Source of the DNA: Streptomyces griseomycini
GTDB lineage: Bacteria > Actinomycetota > Actinomycetes > Streptomycetales > Streptomycetaceae
Assembly (NCBI RefSeq): GCF_014203535.1
Contig: NZ_JACHJI010000009.1
Coordinates: 1 to 64,000 of the forward strand
Reading direction: 5' to 3'
DNA length: 64,000 nt
Shown: one piece after another, positions 16,365-27,092 of the stretch
How positions within the stretch are numbered: position 1 is the stretch's first letter
Layout of the letters: the number at the start of each line of letters is the position of its first letter
Notes under the pieces: model-generated
Told to the model about the DNA's origin: nothing
Databases searched by the model: none
What the model saw: only the letters and a program-made list of their open reading frames with translations
Position numbers and translations under genes: made by a program

Positions 16365-19300
16365 GTGGCTGCCGCAGGGGGGTCGGCGAGGTTCGTCCTC
16401 GCCCGCGCACGGGCGTACCGGCCGCTCCTCGCGGCCGCCCTGCTCACGGTCCTGCTGACCACGGCGGTACTGGCGACCCTCACCGCCTACTCCGCGTCGA
16501 TCGGCGACGCGGCCCTGCGCCACGCCCTGGGGAACCCCCGCAACGCCGCCGACACCGCGCTCGTCGTCAGGGCCGACGTCCCCGCGGACCGTCGCGCCGC
16601 GGCCGGCACCGCCGTCCGCGAGGGCGCCCGGAAAACCTTCGACGGGCTGCCGGTGACGCTGCGCACCCTGACCCGCTCCGGCCCGTACGCCCTGCCCCGC
16701 TCGCTGCGCCCGCCGGACGAGCGCGCCCGGGCGGACGAGCCCGACCTGACGCACTTCGCGGCGCTGGACCGCACCCAGGTGCGGATCACCGAGGGGCGGA
16801 CGCCCCGGGCGGCCGCCGGAGCGGTGGTCGAGGCCGCGCTGCCCGAGACCGCCGCCCGCCGCCTCGGCCTGGAACCGGGCGCCCGCTTCACCCTGACCGA
16901 CCGGCTCGACGGACCGGCGGCGAAGGTGCGGGTCACCGGCCTGTACCGGCCGGTGGACGCCGCCGCGCCCTACTGGCGGCTGGACGAGCTGAAGGGCCGC
17001 GGGGCCGTCGAGGTCCACTTCACCACGTACGGCCCGCTGCTCGCCCACCCCTCCGTGCTCACCGGGGACCGGGTCAGCGCCGGTACGTCGGGCTGGCTGG
17101 CGTCGGCCGACTTCTCGGCGGTGGACACCGGACGGATCGACGCGCTGCGCGAGGCGGTGCGGCGCGGTACCGCCGCCCTGCCCGAGGACGAGGCGCTGGG
17201 CGGCACGGCGACGGCGACGAGTGCGCTGCCCGCCGTGCTGGACCGGGTCGAGCGCTCCCTGCTCGTCTCCCGCTCGACCCTGCTGATCGTCGTCCTCCAG
17301 CTCGTCCTCCTCGCCGGCTGCGCCCTGTTCCTGGTGGCCCGGCTGCTGAGCGCCGAACGCGCCGCCGAGACCCGGCTGCTGCGGGCGCGCGGCGCCTCCC
17401 GCGCCCGGGTGGCCCGGTTCGCCGCCCTGGAGGCGCTGCTGCTGGCCGTGCCGGCGGCGGCCTGCGCCCCGCTGCTGGCGGGCCCGCTCACCGGGCTGCT
17501 GGCCGGGCGGGGCGCGCCGGCCCGGATCGGGCTGGAGCTGGACACCTCCGTCGGTTCGGTCGCGGGCCGCGGCACGGTGTGGCTGGTGGCGGCGGCCGTG
17601 GCGGTGGGCTGTGCCCTCGCCGTCACGGTCCCGGCGCTGACGTCCTCGTCCACGGCCGGCCGGGCCCGGCCGCTGCCCGGCGCGGTGCGCGCGGGTGCGG
17701 ACGTCGGACTGCTGGTGGTGGCCGCCGTCGCGTACGTGCAGCTGAGCCGCCGGCCCTCCGGGGTCGTCGGCCGCGACCTCGGCGTCGATCCGCTGCTCGT
17801 CGCGACCCCGGCGCTGGCGCTGCTCGCCGGCACGGTGCTGACGCTGCGGCTGCTGCCGCCGGTGGCGCGGCTGGCCGAGCGCGGGGCGGCCGCCGGCCGC
17901 GGGCTGCCGGGGGCGCTGGCGGGCTGGCAGCTCAGCCGCCGGCCGAGGCGCGGCACGGGCCCGGTGCTGCTGCTGGTGCTCGCGGTCGCGCTGGGCGTGC
18001 TGGCGATCGGCCGGGGCTCCTCGTGGGAGCGCTCGCAGGACGACCAGGCGGACTTCCGGGCCGGCGCCCCGGTGCGCGTCACGGACTCCGGGGAGACGGA
18101 GTTCGGCCGCACCCAGGCCTACGCCGCCGTGCCCGGCGTACGCCGGGCCGCCCCCGCCGTCCGTACGACCGCGCCGCTGGCCGGCGGCCGGACGGCGACC
18201 GTGCTCGCGCTGGACACCGCCCACGCTCCGCAGACCCTGCTGATGCGCTCCGACCTGGCCGCCGGGCCGGTGCGCGCGCTGTCGGCGGACCTGGCGCCGA
18301 AGGGCGCGACGGCGGGCGCGCGCGTACCGGCGGGCACCGCGCGCCTGGCGCTGACGGCACGGGTGCAGGGCGCACGGGCCCGCCCGGCGGTCGAGGTCGG
18401 CGCCATCCTGGAGGACTCCCACGGAACCCCGTACGAACTCCCCCTCGGTCCGCTCCGCGCCGACGGACGGGCCCACACGCTCACCCTCGACCTCGACGCG
18501 CTCACCGACGCGCCCCCGGGCGCGCTGACCCTGACCGGGCTCCGGCTGGACCTGTACCAGCCGGTCGGACGCGCGGAGGAGCACCGCTTCACCGTGACCG
18601 CGCTGACCGCCGCGGACGCCGACGGCCGGTACCGGCGGCTGCCGCTGCCCGACGCCTGGAGGCCGTCCGCGCACGGCGACGAGGAGTCCCCGCCCGACGG
18701 TGACACCGGGCCGGGCCGGCCCCGCGTCACCTCGGCCGACCCGCTGACCGTCGCCTACGGCACGGGGTACGTGCCGCGGGAGCTGTCCTGGCGGGCCACA
18801 CCGCTCACGGTCCGCCTGCGGGTGGTGCAGCCCGCGGCGCCCGAGGTCACCGCCGTGGCCACCGACCGCTACCTCGCCTCGGCGGGCGCCCGCCCCGGGC
18901 AGCGCCTGGACGTGCGGATCGGCGGCTCCACCGTCCCGGTGCGGATCGTGCGGGCGGTGCGGGAGCTGCCGTCCGTACCGACCGGCGGCGCGGACGACGG
19001 CGGGGCCCTGCTGCTCGACCTGCGGACCGTCAACCGGGTGCTCCAGGCGCGCGACGGCGGGAGCGTGCCGCCCACCGAGTGGTGGCTCGCGACCGCGCCG
19101 GACGCGTCGGCGCGGGTGGCCGAGGCGCTGCGCGGCCGGCCCGACGTCGATCCGTCCCAGGTGGTGGTGCGGGACGAGATCGCCGAGGAGCTGCGCGAGG
19201 ACCCCTTCGGCGCCGGGCCCGGAGCGGCGTTCGGCGCGGCGGCCCTCGCGGCGGCGGCGCTGGCGGCGGTCGGGTTCGCGGTGGGCGCGGCGGGGTCGCT

Positions 19301-19637
19301 GCGGGAGCGGTCCGCCGAGTTCGCGGTGCTGCGCGCCCTGGGGGCCTCCCGGCGGCGGCTGGCCCGGGTGGTGGTCGTCGAGCACGGCGTGCTGGTCGCC
19401 CTGGCGCTGGCGGTGGGGGTGCTGCTCGGCGCGGTGCTGGCCCGCGCGGTGATCCCGCTGCTCCTGCTGACCGCCGAGGCCACCCGCCCGGTGCCCTCGG
19501 TGCTGGTGGAGCTGCCGGCCGGGCGGGTGGCCGCGCTGCTGGCCGCGGTGTCGGCGGTGCCCCTGCTGGTCACGGCGGCGCTGGCGCTGCGCCGGGCGGA
19601 CTCCGTGACGCCGCTGCGGGAACGGGGAGGTGAGTGA
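16365..19637 (+). CDS. Large FtsX-type ABC transporter permease (first)
   Basis: 1090 residues. An N-terminal TM helix (about 22-42) is followed by a large exported region, clusters of TM helices near 305-430 and 445-560, a second exported region and a C-terminal FtsX domain with three TM helices (about 955-1085). The LLRARGASRARVARF and LRALGASRRRLARV motifs are FtsX/MacB signatures, so the protein is a duplicated FtsX permease. The GTG start lies at 16365. The end overlaps the second permease, and an ATPase follows. MacB-like exporters work as mechanotransmitters or export lipids, peptides or antibiotics; the substrate here is unknown. A 14-bp palindrome (ATTCCGG/CCGGAAT) lies at 16229-16242 in the upstream gap. 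Confidence 0.88.
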   Translation: MAAAGGSARFVLARARAYRPLLAAALLTVLLTTAVLATLTAYSASIGDAALRHALGNPRNAADTALVVRADVPADRRAAAGTAVREGARKTFDGLPVTLRTLTRSGPYALPRSLRPPDERARADEPDLTHFAALDRTQVRITEGRTPRAAAGAVVEAALPETAARRLGLEPGARFTLTDRLDGPAAKVRVTGLYRPVDAAAPYWRLDELKGRGAVEVHFTTYGPLLAHPSVLTGDRVSAGTSGWLASADFSAVDTGRIDALREAVRRGTAALPEDEALGGTATATSALPAVLDRVERSLLVSRSTLLIVVLQLVLLAGCALFLVARLLSAERAAETRLLRARGASRARVARFAALEALLLAVPAAACAPLLAGPLTGLLAGRGAPARIGLELDTSVGSVAGRGTVWLVAAAVAVGCALAVTVPALTSSSTAGRARPLPGAVRAGADVGLLVVAAVAYVQLSRRPSGVVGRDLGVDPLLVATPALALLAGTVLTLRLLPPVARLAERGAAAGRGLPGALAGWQLSRRPRRGTGPVLLLVLAVALGVLAIGRGSSWERSQDDQADFRAGAPVRVTDSGETEFGRTQAYAAVPGVRRAAPAVRTTAPLAGGRTATVLALDTAHAPQTLLMRSDLAAGPVRALSADLAPKGATAGARVPAGTARLALTARVQGARARPAVEVGAILEDSHGTPYELPLGPLRADGRAHTLTLDLDALTDAPPGALTLTGLRLDLYQPVGRAEEHRFTVTALTAADADGRYRRLPLPDAWRPSAHGDEESPPDGDTGPGRPRVTSADPLTVAYGTGYVPRELSWRATPLTVRLRVVQPAAPEVTAVATDRYLASAGARPGQRLDVRIGGSTVPVRIVRAVRELPSVPTGGADDGGALLLDLRTVNRVLQARDGGSVPPTEWWLATAPDASARVAEALRGRPDVDPSQVVVRDEIAEELREDPFGAGPGAAFGAAALAAAALAAVGFAVGAAGSLRERSAEFAVLRALGASRRRLARVVVVEHGVLVALALAVGVLLGAVLARAVIPLLLLTAEATRPVPSVLVELPAGRVAALLAAVSAVPLLVTAALALRRADSVTPLRERGGE

Positions 19638-22440
19638 GGTGACCGTCCGGTCCCCGGAGCGGCGGGTGGCCGCTCCCTGGGTGCGCACCCGGCTGCGGAC
19701 CGCTCCCGGTGCCGCGGCGGCCCTGGCGCTGCTGGTCGCGGTGACCGCGTTCCTGGCCGCCGCGCTGCCGCTCGTGACCGACCGGTACGGCGACGCGGGG
19801 CTGCGCCGGGCCCTGGAGACGGCCGGGCCGGACCGCACCACCGTGCGGCTGTTCGCCCCGCCGGACGGCTTCGTCGTGGAGTCGGGATGGCAGGGTACGG
19901 ACGGGCGGGGCTGGGACGGACCGGAGGCGAGCCTGCGCCCGGACGCGATGCGCGACTCCTACGCCGCGGTCCTCGCGTCGGCGGGCCGGTCCCTCCCCCT
20001 CGATCCGGGGCAGTCCACCCACGGTGTCCGCACCACCGGGAAACTGACGGTCCCTGACCCCTGGCTGTCCCGGCCGGACGACCTGCCCCCGCGCTTCTCG
20101 CTCGTCGCGCAGCACGGACTCGCCGACCACGCCCGGCTGCGGGCGGGCCGTCTGCCGGAGGCCCGGGGCACCGTCACCGCGACGACGCGGACGGTCGAGG
20201 CCGCCGTCAGCTCCGAGACGGCCCGGAAACTGAACATCGGGGTGGGGTCCGTCCTCCACGTCCCCGGCACGGGGCGCGCCCCGCTCGCGGTGCGCGTCAC
20301 CGGCATCGTCGACCCGCGCGCGCCCCGGGGGGCGTACTGGTCGACCGATCCCCTGCTGCGCACCCCGGGCCTGGTGACCGTCCCCGGTGACCCGGAGCGC
20401 AGCCGGTACTGGATCGGCGCGCTGCTGCTGGCGCCCGGCGCCGCCCCGGCCATGCTGGGCACGCCCGGGGGCCCGGAGCGGTACTGGCAGCTGGCCCCGT
20501 CCGTCTCCGCCCTGCGCGGCCACGACCTGCCCCGGCTGACGTCGGTCGTCGCCTCCCTGGTGTCGGGCCCGCTCCTCCGGCAGGCGCGCACGGCCACCTC
20601 CCCGGACACGGAGGCGGACACCTCGCTCGACGACGTGCTCGCCGACCACGCGCGGCTGCGTTCCGCCATCGGCCCGCTGGTCTCCGTCGCCGTCTTCGGC
20701 ACCGGCACGGTCGCCGCCGCGGTCCTGCTCGTGGCGGGCGGTCTCGCCGCCGACCGGCGCCGCGCCGAGCTCGCGCTGCTGCGGGCCCGCGGCGGCTCCC
20801 TGCGCGGTCTCGCCGGCCGGCTGCTGGCCGAGACGGCGGTGGTCGCCGTGCCCGCGGCCGCCCTGGGGCTGGCCGCCGCCCGGCTCGCGGTCCGCGAGGC
20901 CCGGCCGTCCCACGCCGTGGCCGCCGCCGCGGCCGTCGCCCTCCTCGCCTGCGTGGCCCTGCCGCTGCGGGCCGTCGCCGCGCACCGTGCCGTACGCGTG
21001 CGCACCGCCCGCGAGGACGTGGCCTCGGTACGTCCCTCGAGGCGCCGCACGGTCGCCGAGCTCACGCTGTTCGTGCTGGCGGTGGGCGCGGTCGTGGCGC
21101 TGCGCACGCGCGGCGTGTCGGACGGGCCGGAGGAGGCGGGAGCTCCGGGGACCTCGGGGGACCAGCTGGTGTCCCTGGCGCCGGTGCTGGTGGGGGTGAT
21201 CGCCGCCCTGGTGCTGGTACGCCTGTACCCGCTGCCGCTGCGCGGGCTGGCCCGTCCGGCCGGGCGGCTGCGGGGCGTGGTCGGCCCGCTGGCCCTGGCC
21301 CGCGCGGGCCGTGCGTCCGGCTCCGCGGTGCTGCCCCTGCTGGCGCTGCTGACCGCGCTGACCACCGCCGCCTTCGGCGGTTCCGTGCTCAGCGGCGTGG
21401 CCGACGCCCGGGACCGCGCGGCCGTGCTCGCCGTCGGCGCCGACGCCCGCGTCGCCTCGCTCCGGGCACTGCCGTCCGACCTGGCCGACCGGGTCCGGCG
21501 CGTGCCCGGCGTGCGCGAGGTCACCCCCGTCGGCATCACCTACTTCGCCCAGCCCCAGGACGGGCAGATGACCGTCCAGATGGCCGGCGTCGACCCGGCC
21601 GGCTACGCGGCCCTGTCCCGGCACACGGACATCGGCCCCTTCGGCCCGGACGCCCTGAGGGCGTCCGGGGACTCCGGCACCGGTCCCCTGCCCGCCCTGG
21701 CCTCCCCCGCGGTCGCCGACCACTACGGCACCCGGCCGTTCGCGGTGCGCCTGGACGACGGCAGCTTCGTCACCGTGCGGATCGCGCTGGTGCGGGAGCG
21801 GACCCCGGCGCTCGGCGACCAGGACTTCCTGGTCGTGGACCGGTCCGGGCTCCCCGCCCACGCCGCCCGCCCGACCTCGCTGCTGGTGACCGGCGCCCAC
21901 CCGGACGGGGCCGCGCTGCGCGAGGCGGCGGGCGGCGGGGCGCAGGTCCGGGTGCGCGCCGAGGAGTTCGCCGGTCACGTCGACTCGCCCCTCCAGTCCG
22001 GCGCCGAGCGCGTCTACGCCGCGGCGGTGGCGGCGGGCGCCGGATACGCCGTCCTCGCCCTGCTGCTGACCCTGCTGCGCGCCGCCCCCGAACGCGCCGC
22101 GCTGCTGGCCCGGCTGCGCACCATGGGCCTCACCCGCGCCCAGGGCCGCCGTCTGCTCGTCCTGGAGTCCCTCCCGCAGGCCCTGCTCGCGGCGATCGGC
22201 GGCACCCTCACGGCCTGGGCCACCATCCGGCTGCTCTCCCCCGGCGTCGACCTGACGACCGTCGCCCTCTCCGTCTCCTCGTCCCCGGCGGGGCGGGCGG
22301 TGCTGCGCACCGACCCGGTGTCGCTGCTGGTGCCGGCGCTGGCGGTGGTGGCGGTGACCGTCGGGATCGCGGTGGCGCAGGCGTGGTGGACGGGGCGCCG
22401 GGGATCGGTGCGGGAACTGAGGGCGGGCGACGCCCGATGA
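19630..22440 (+). CDS. Large FtsX-type ABC transporter permease (second)
   Basis: 936 residues, similar in layout to its neighbour: an N-terminal TM (about 32-52), an exported domain, a TM block from about 350 to 540, a second exported domain, and C-terminal TM helices at about 795-930. LLRARGGSLRGLAGRLLAE and LARLRTMGLTRAQGRRLLV are FtsX-type motifs. The listed GTG start at 19630 overlaps the previous stop by 8 bp; GTG at 19639 has better spacing from GGGAGG and may be the real start. Together the two permeases probably form a heterodimer served by the ATPase downstream. Confidence 0.87.
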   Translation: MSEVTVRSPERRVAAPWVRTRLRTAPGAAAALALLVAVTAFLAAALPLVTDRYGDAGLRRALETAGPDRTTVRLFAPPDGFVVESGWQGTDGRGWDGPEASLRPDAMRDSYAAVLASAGRSLPLDPGQSTHGVRTTGKLTVPDPWLSRPDDLPPRFSLVAQHGLADHARLRAGRLPEARGTVTATTRTVEAAVSSETARKLNIGVGSVLHVPGTGRAPLAVRVTGIVDPRAPRGAYWSTDPLLRTPGLVTVPGDPERSRYWIGALLLAPGAAPAMLGTPGGPERYWQLAPSVSALRGHDLPRLTSVVASLVSGPLLRQARTATSPDTEADTSLDDVLADHARLRSAIGPLVSVAVFGTGTVAAAVLLVAGGLAADRRRAELALLRARGGSLRGLAGRLLAETAVVAVPAAALGLAAARLAVREARPSHAVAAAAAVALLACVALPLRAVAAHRAVRVRTAREDVASVRPSRRRTVAELTLFVLAVGAVVALRTRGVSDGPEEAGAPGTSGDQLVSLAPVLVGVIAALVLVRLYPLPLRGLARPAGRLRGVVGPLALARAGRASGSAVLPLLALLTALTTAAFGGSVLSGVADARDRAAVLAVGADARVASLRALPSDLADRVRRVPGVREVTPVGITYFAQPQDGQMTVQMAGVDPAGYAALSRHTDIGPFGPDALRASGDSGTGPLPALASPAVADHYGTRPFAVRLDDGSFVTVRIALVRERTPALGDQDFLVVDRSGLPAHAARPTSLLVTGAHPDGAALREAAGGGAQVRVRAEEFAGHVDSPLQSGAERVYAAAVAAGAGYAVLALLLTLLRAAPERAALLARLRTMGLTRAQGRRLLVLESLPQALLAAIGGTLTAWATIRLLSPGVDLTTVALSVSSSPAGRAVLRTDPVSLLVPALAVVAVTVGIAVAQAWWTGRRGSVRELRAGDAR

Positions 22441-22558
22441 GGCGGCCGCACGACGACGGGCGGCGCCCGGCGGCTCCCCCGCCTCCCGCACCCCCCTGGC
22501 CCCGCTCCTGGTCCCGCCCCCGGCCCCGACCGACCGACACCCGCCCAGGAGGCCCTCG

Positions 22559-23578
22559 ATGACCTCGAACCCCACGCTGGCCGATCTGGCCGGCCGCGTC
22601 GCGGCCGACCGCGGCCGTCCGGCCTTCGGCCACGACGCGCTCATCACCTGCGACCGTCTGGTCCGCGTCTTCACCGCGGACGGCGTGGAGGTGCAGGCCC
22701 TGCAGGGGCTGGACCTCCTGGTGCGCGAGGGCGAGCTGATGGCCCTGGTGGGCGCCTCCGGCAGCGGCAAGTCCACCCTGATGAACATCCTGGCCGGCCT
22801 GGACACCCCCACGGCCGGCGCGGCCCGGGTGGCCGGCCGCGATCTGCTCGCGATGAACGCCAGGGACCGCCTCGCCTACCGCCGCGAGGTCGTCGGCTTC
22901 GTCTGGCAGCAGACCTCCCGCAACCTGCTGCCCTACCTGACGTCGGCCCAGAACGTCGCCCTGCCGATGCAGCTCGCCGGCTTCCGGGGCCGGTCCCGCG
23001 GCGCGCGCCGCGCCCGTGCCGAGCGCGCCCTGGAGCTGCTGGAGCTGCTGGAGGTCGCCGACTGCCGCGACCGCTTCCCCCACCAGATGTCCGGCGGCCA
23101 GCAGCAGCGCGCCGCCATCGCCGTGGCCCTCGCGAACGATCCGTCGGTGCTGCTCGCCGACGAGCCCACCGGCGAGCTCGACTCCCACACCGCGGAACAG
23201 ATCTTCGCCGCGTTCCGTGCCGCGAACGAACGGCTCGGCACGACCGTCGTGATCGTCACCCACGACCAGGCGGTCGCGAGCGAGGTCCGCCGCACGGTCG
23301 CCATCCGCGACGGCCGCACCTCCACCGAGGTGCTGCGCCGCAGCGAGGTCGACGCCACCACCGGTCACGAGACCGTGGTCGCCCGCGAGTACGCCATGCT
23401 CGACCGCGCCGGCCGCCTCCAGCTGCCCGCCGAGTACACCCGGGCCCTCGGCATGCGCGACCGCGTGGCGCTGGAACTGGAACCCGACCACATCGGGGTG
23501 TGGCCGGACGACAGCGGACGGGACCGGACGGAGGACGCCGACGGACGGGACCGGACGGGACCGGGGAAGCGGAGCTGA
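22559..23578 (+). CDS. MacB/LolD-type ABC ATPase with C-terminal extension
   Basis: 339 residues. Walker A GASGSGKST (about 62-70), signature MSGGQQQR, Walker B VLLADEPTGELD and the H-loop THD are all present. The family pairs with FtsX-type permeases such as the two genes upstream. After the ATPase (about 255) there is an extra segment, roughly residues 275-325 (DRAGRLQLPAEYTRALGMRD), that looks like an AbrB/SpoVT-type swapped hairpin, which is unusual on a transporter ATPase. The last 20 residues repeat GRDRT and grade into a repetitive intergenic tract. Confidence 0.88.
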   Translation: MTSNPTLADLAGRVAADRGRPAFGHDALITCDRLVRVFTADGVEVQALQGLDLLVREGELMALVGASGSGKSTLMNILAGLDTPTAGAARVAGRDLLAMNARDRLAYRREVVGFVWQQTSRNLLPYLTSAQNVALPMQLAGFRGRSRGARRARAERALELLELLEVADCRDRFPHQMSGGQQQRAAIAVALANDPSVLLADEPTGELDSHTAEQIFAAFRAANERLGTTVVIVTHDQAVASEVRRTVAIRDGRTSTEVLRRSEVDATTGHETVVAREYAMLDRAGRLQLPAEYTRALGMRDRVALELEPDHIGVWPDDSGRDRTEDADGRDRTGPGKRS

Positions 23579-23680
23579 GCGGGTCCGGGGAACGGGACCG
23601 GGAGGCAGGACCGCACGGGGCCGGGAGACGGGACCGCACAGGACCGGGGAAGCATGGCCGGCCGGGGCCGGGAGAGGTCC
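23510..23680. repeat. Degenerate GGACCGG-rich repeat tract
   Basis: About ten imperfect copies of a GGGACCGG-type unit span the end of the ATPase gene and the gap before the convergent minus-strand gene; GACCGGGGAAGC recurs near 23562 and 23643. The gap from 23579 to 23690 holds no gene. The tract may act as a bidirectional terminator region, but no clean stem is visible. Confidence 0.5.
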
Positions 23681-23690
23681 TGCGGCGGCC

Positions 23691-24362
23691 TCAGCGCACG
23701 CTGAGGCCCAGCGCCCCGAGCCCGGACCCGCGCACGGCGACCGACCCGTACGGCGTCCGCAGCCGCAGCCAGGCGCCCGAGGAGAACAGCGCCGGCTCGT
23801 CCCCGCGCAGGAACCCCAGTGACTGGGCCGCGTGCACCGCCCGCACCGGAAGACCGGTCCCCGCGACCGTGCGGGACCAGATCTCCCGCCCGATCCGGTC
23901 GAGTTCGGCACGGGTGCGCCGCTCCGGCGCCAGCTCCTCCGTACGGGAGCGGAACTCCGCGACCGAGGCGGCGACGAGCTCCCGCAGCGCCCGGGACGCC
24001 GGCAGCCCGGGCACGGCACGCCAGCCGCCGCGCGGCGGCAGCACCCCGGCCCACGGCGGCCCGGTCACCGCGTCCGGCACGGCGGCCGTGGCGGCGGCCT
24101 CGTCCACCGACTCCAGCAGCTCACCGGCCGACACGGTCACGTCCAGCGTGGCGTCGAGCCCGTTCTCGTAGGGCTTGGCGAGCCGCACGGCGCGGACCGC
24201 GAGCACCTCGAAGGAGGGCGGCCGCCCGAAGACGGCCAGCGCGGTACCGGCCGCCTGCAGCCGCACCGCGGCCGAGCGGTCGTAGTGCAGCAGCCGGGAG
24301 AGGAAGGCCGCGAGATCCGCCGCCTCCCCCTCGTCGGCGAGGTGGAGCACCGTGACCGTCAT
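23691..24362 (-). CDS. Conserved unknown protein coupled to a thioesterase
   Basis: 223 residues with no recognised family and no signal or TM helix. The N-terminal half looks beta-rich (LAVFGRPPSFEVLAVRAVRL). The C-terminal half has a helical region and a final segment SGAWLRLRTPYGSVAVRGSG. Its ATG overlaps the thioesterase stop by 4 bp (ATGA), so the two are translationally coupled, and both lie 3' of ettA on the same strand. A function linked to acyl-CoA or to the thioesterase is suggested only by this coupling. Confidence 0.75.
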   Translation of the reverse strand: MTVTVLHLADEGEAADLAAFLSRLLHYDRSAAVRLQAAGTALAVFGRPPSFEVLAVRAVRLAKPYENGLDATLDVTVSAGELLESVDEAAATAAVPDAVTGPPWAGVLPPRGGWRAVPGLPASRALRELVAASVAEFRSRTEELAPERRTRAELDRIGREIWSRTVAGTGLPVRAVHAAQSLGFLRGDEPALFSSGAWLRLRTPYGSVAVRGSGLGALGLSVR

Positions 24363-24793
24363 GCGGCGACGGCCTCCTCCTCACCGTCGTCGGCCGTGCC
24401 GTCCGCGTCGTCCGTGTACTCCTGGAGGAACTCCCGCTCCTCCGCGGTGATCCGGCGCGGGCGCTGCGCCTCGAAGTCGAACGGCACGATCACCGTCGAC
24501 GCCGTGACGTAGATCCGGTCGCCGTCCTTCACCTCGTAGGCGAGGGTGAAGGAGGCGGCCCTGATCTCGGTGACCCACAGCTCGATGTCGACCGGGTGGT
24601 GCCGGTGGACGAGCTGCCGCTTGTAGTCGATCTCGTGGCGCGCCACCACCGACCCCTGCTGGAAGTCCTTGTCCGGGCGGAACAGGAAGTCGATACGGGC
24701 CTCCTCCAGGTACCGGAGGAACACCACGTTGTTGACGTGACCGTACGCGTCCATGTCCGCCCAGCGCAGCGGGCAGCGGTAGATGTGCCGCAA
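24359..24793 (-). CDS. Hot-dog fold acyl-CoA thioesterase (4HBT family)
   Basis: 144 residues, single hot-dog domain. The N-terminal WADMDAYGHVNNVVFLRYLEEAR is the 4-hydroxybenzoyl-CoA thioesterase signature, in which the Asp acts on the thioester. It likely hydrolyses short or medium acyl-CoA, and the precise substrate cannot be told. It starts 4 bp after the ettA stop and overlaps the unknown downstream gene, so the three genes look like one operon. An acidic C-terminal tail (ADGTADDGEEE) is present. Confidence 0.88.
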   Translation of the reverse strand: MRHIYRCPLRWADMDAYGHVNNVVFLRYLEEARIDFLFRPDKDFQQGSVVARHEIDYKRQLVHRHHPVDIELWVTEIRAASFTLAYEVKDGDRIYVTASTVIVPFDFEAQRPRRITAEEREFLQEYTDDADGTADDGEEEAVAA

Positions 24794-24797
24794 GAGA

Positions 24798-26462
<1,665 letters not shown>

Positions 26463-26597
26463 GAGAAACCGTCCGGCAGCTTGAAATCTGGCAGTGGGCA
26501 GATACACCCCATCTTGCCTGACCGCCACCCCTGGGGGGAAACCAGTACGGCCCGAGGGCTCTGCCCGGGGGTACACCGGTGGCGGACGGGCCCGGGC

Positions 26598-26915
26598 TCA
26601 CCGGCCCGCCCCACCGGCCCAGTCCTCGGGGAAGAGCGGCGCGGGGATCAGGACGGCGAAGGCGATCTGGGCCATGACCTGGTACGCCAGCGGTTCGGAC
26701 GCGCTGACGAAGAGGAGCGGCCACGCGCACAGCACCAGCGGGATGCCGAGCAGCACGCGGAACCGCACCGGATGCACACGGTGGTGCACCGGCGCGGCGA
26801 ACACGGCGATGAGCAGGGTCGGTACGCCGACGAACGGCAGCAGAAGCGCCCCGAGCTCCAAGGTCTCCAGGAAGCCGTCGTCCCACCGGACCGTCTGCGC
26901 CACGGCCGGCCACAC
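26598..26915 (-). CDS. Small three-helix membrane protein
   Basis: 105 residues from a GTG at 26915, with three predicted TM helices (about 20-40, 52-70, 78-95). I recognise no family. The frame is open for about 40 codons further upstream without ATG/GTG/TTG. Those codons encode a hydrophobic run (LTYLLLHAAVWPAV) that would complete a first helix, so either a CTG start is used or the gene has lost its native start. It is an isolated minus-strand gene between ettA and the thioester-domain gene. Confidence 0.6.
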   Translation of the reverse strand: MWPAVAQTVRWDDGFLETLELGALLLPFVGVPTLLIAVFAAPVHHRVHPVRFRVLLGIPLVLCAWPLLFVSASEPLAYQVMAQIAFAVLIPAPLFPEDWAGGAGR

Positions 26916-27092
26916 CGCGGCGTGCAGGAGCAGGTACGTGAGGACGCACCGTCCCGTCCGGCCCAGTACGCGCCCCCCTCTGCGCTCGGCCGCCCGCTCC
27001 GTCGACGCCGCACTCCCGCGACCCGCACCCCGAAGATCTGAACGCGTTCAACACAGCCCGCGCTCCCTCCGGGGCAGCTGCCGCGGTGGTGC

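Noticed and set aside
16302..19841. 1179-codon open frame on the minus strand
   Set aside because: Antisense of the FtsX-type permease. The product is low-complexity Gly/Gln/Arg with no motif.
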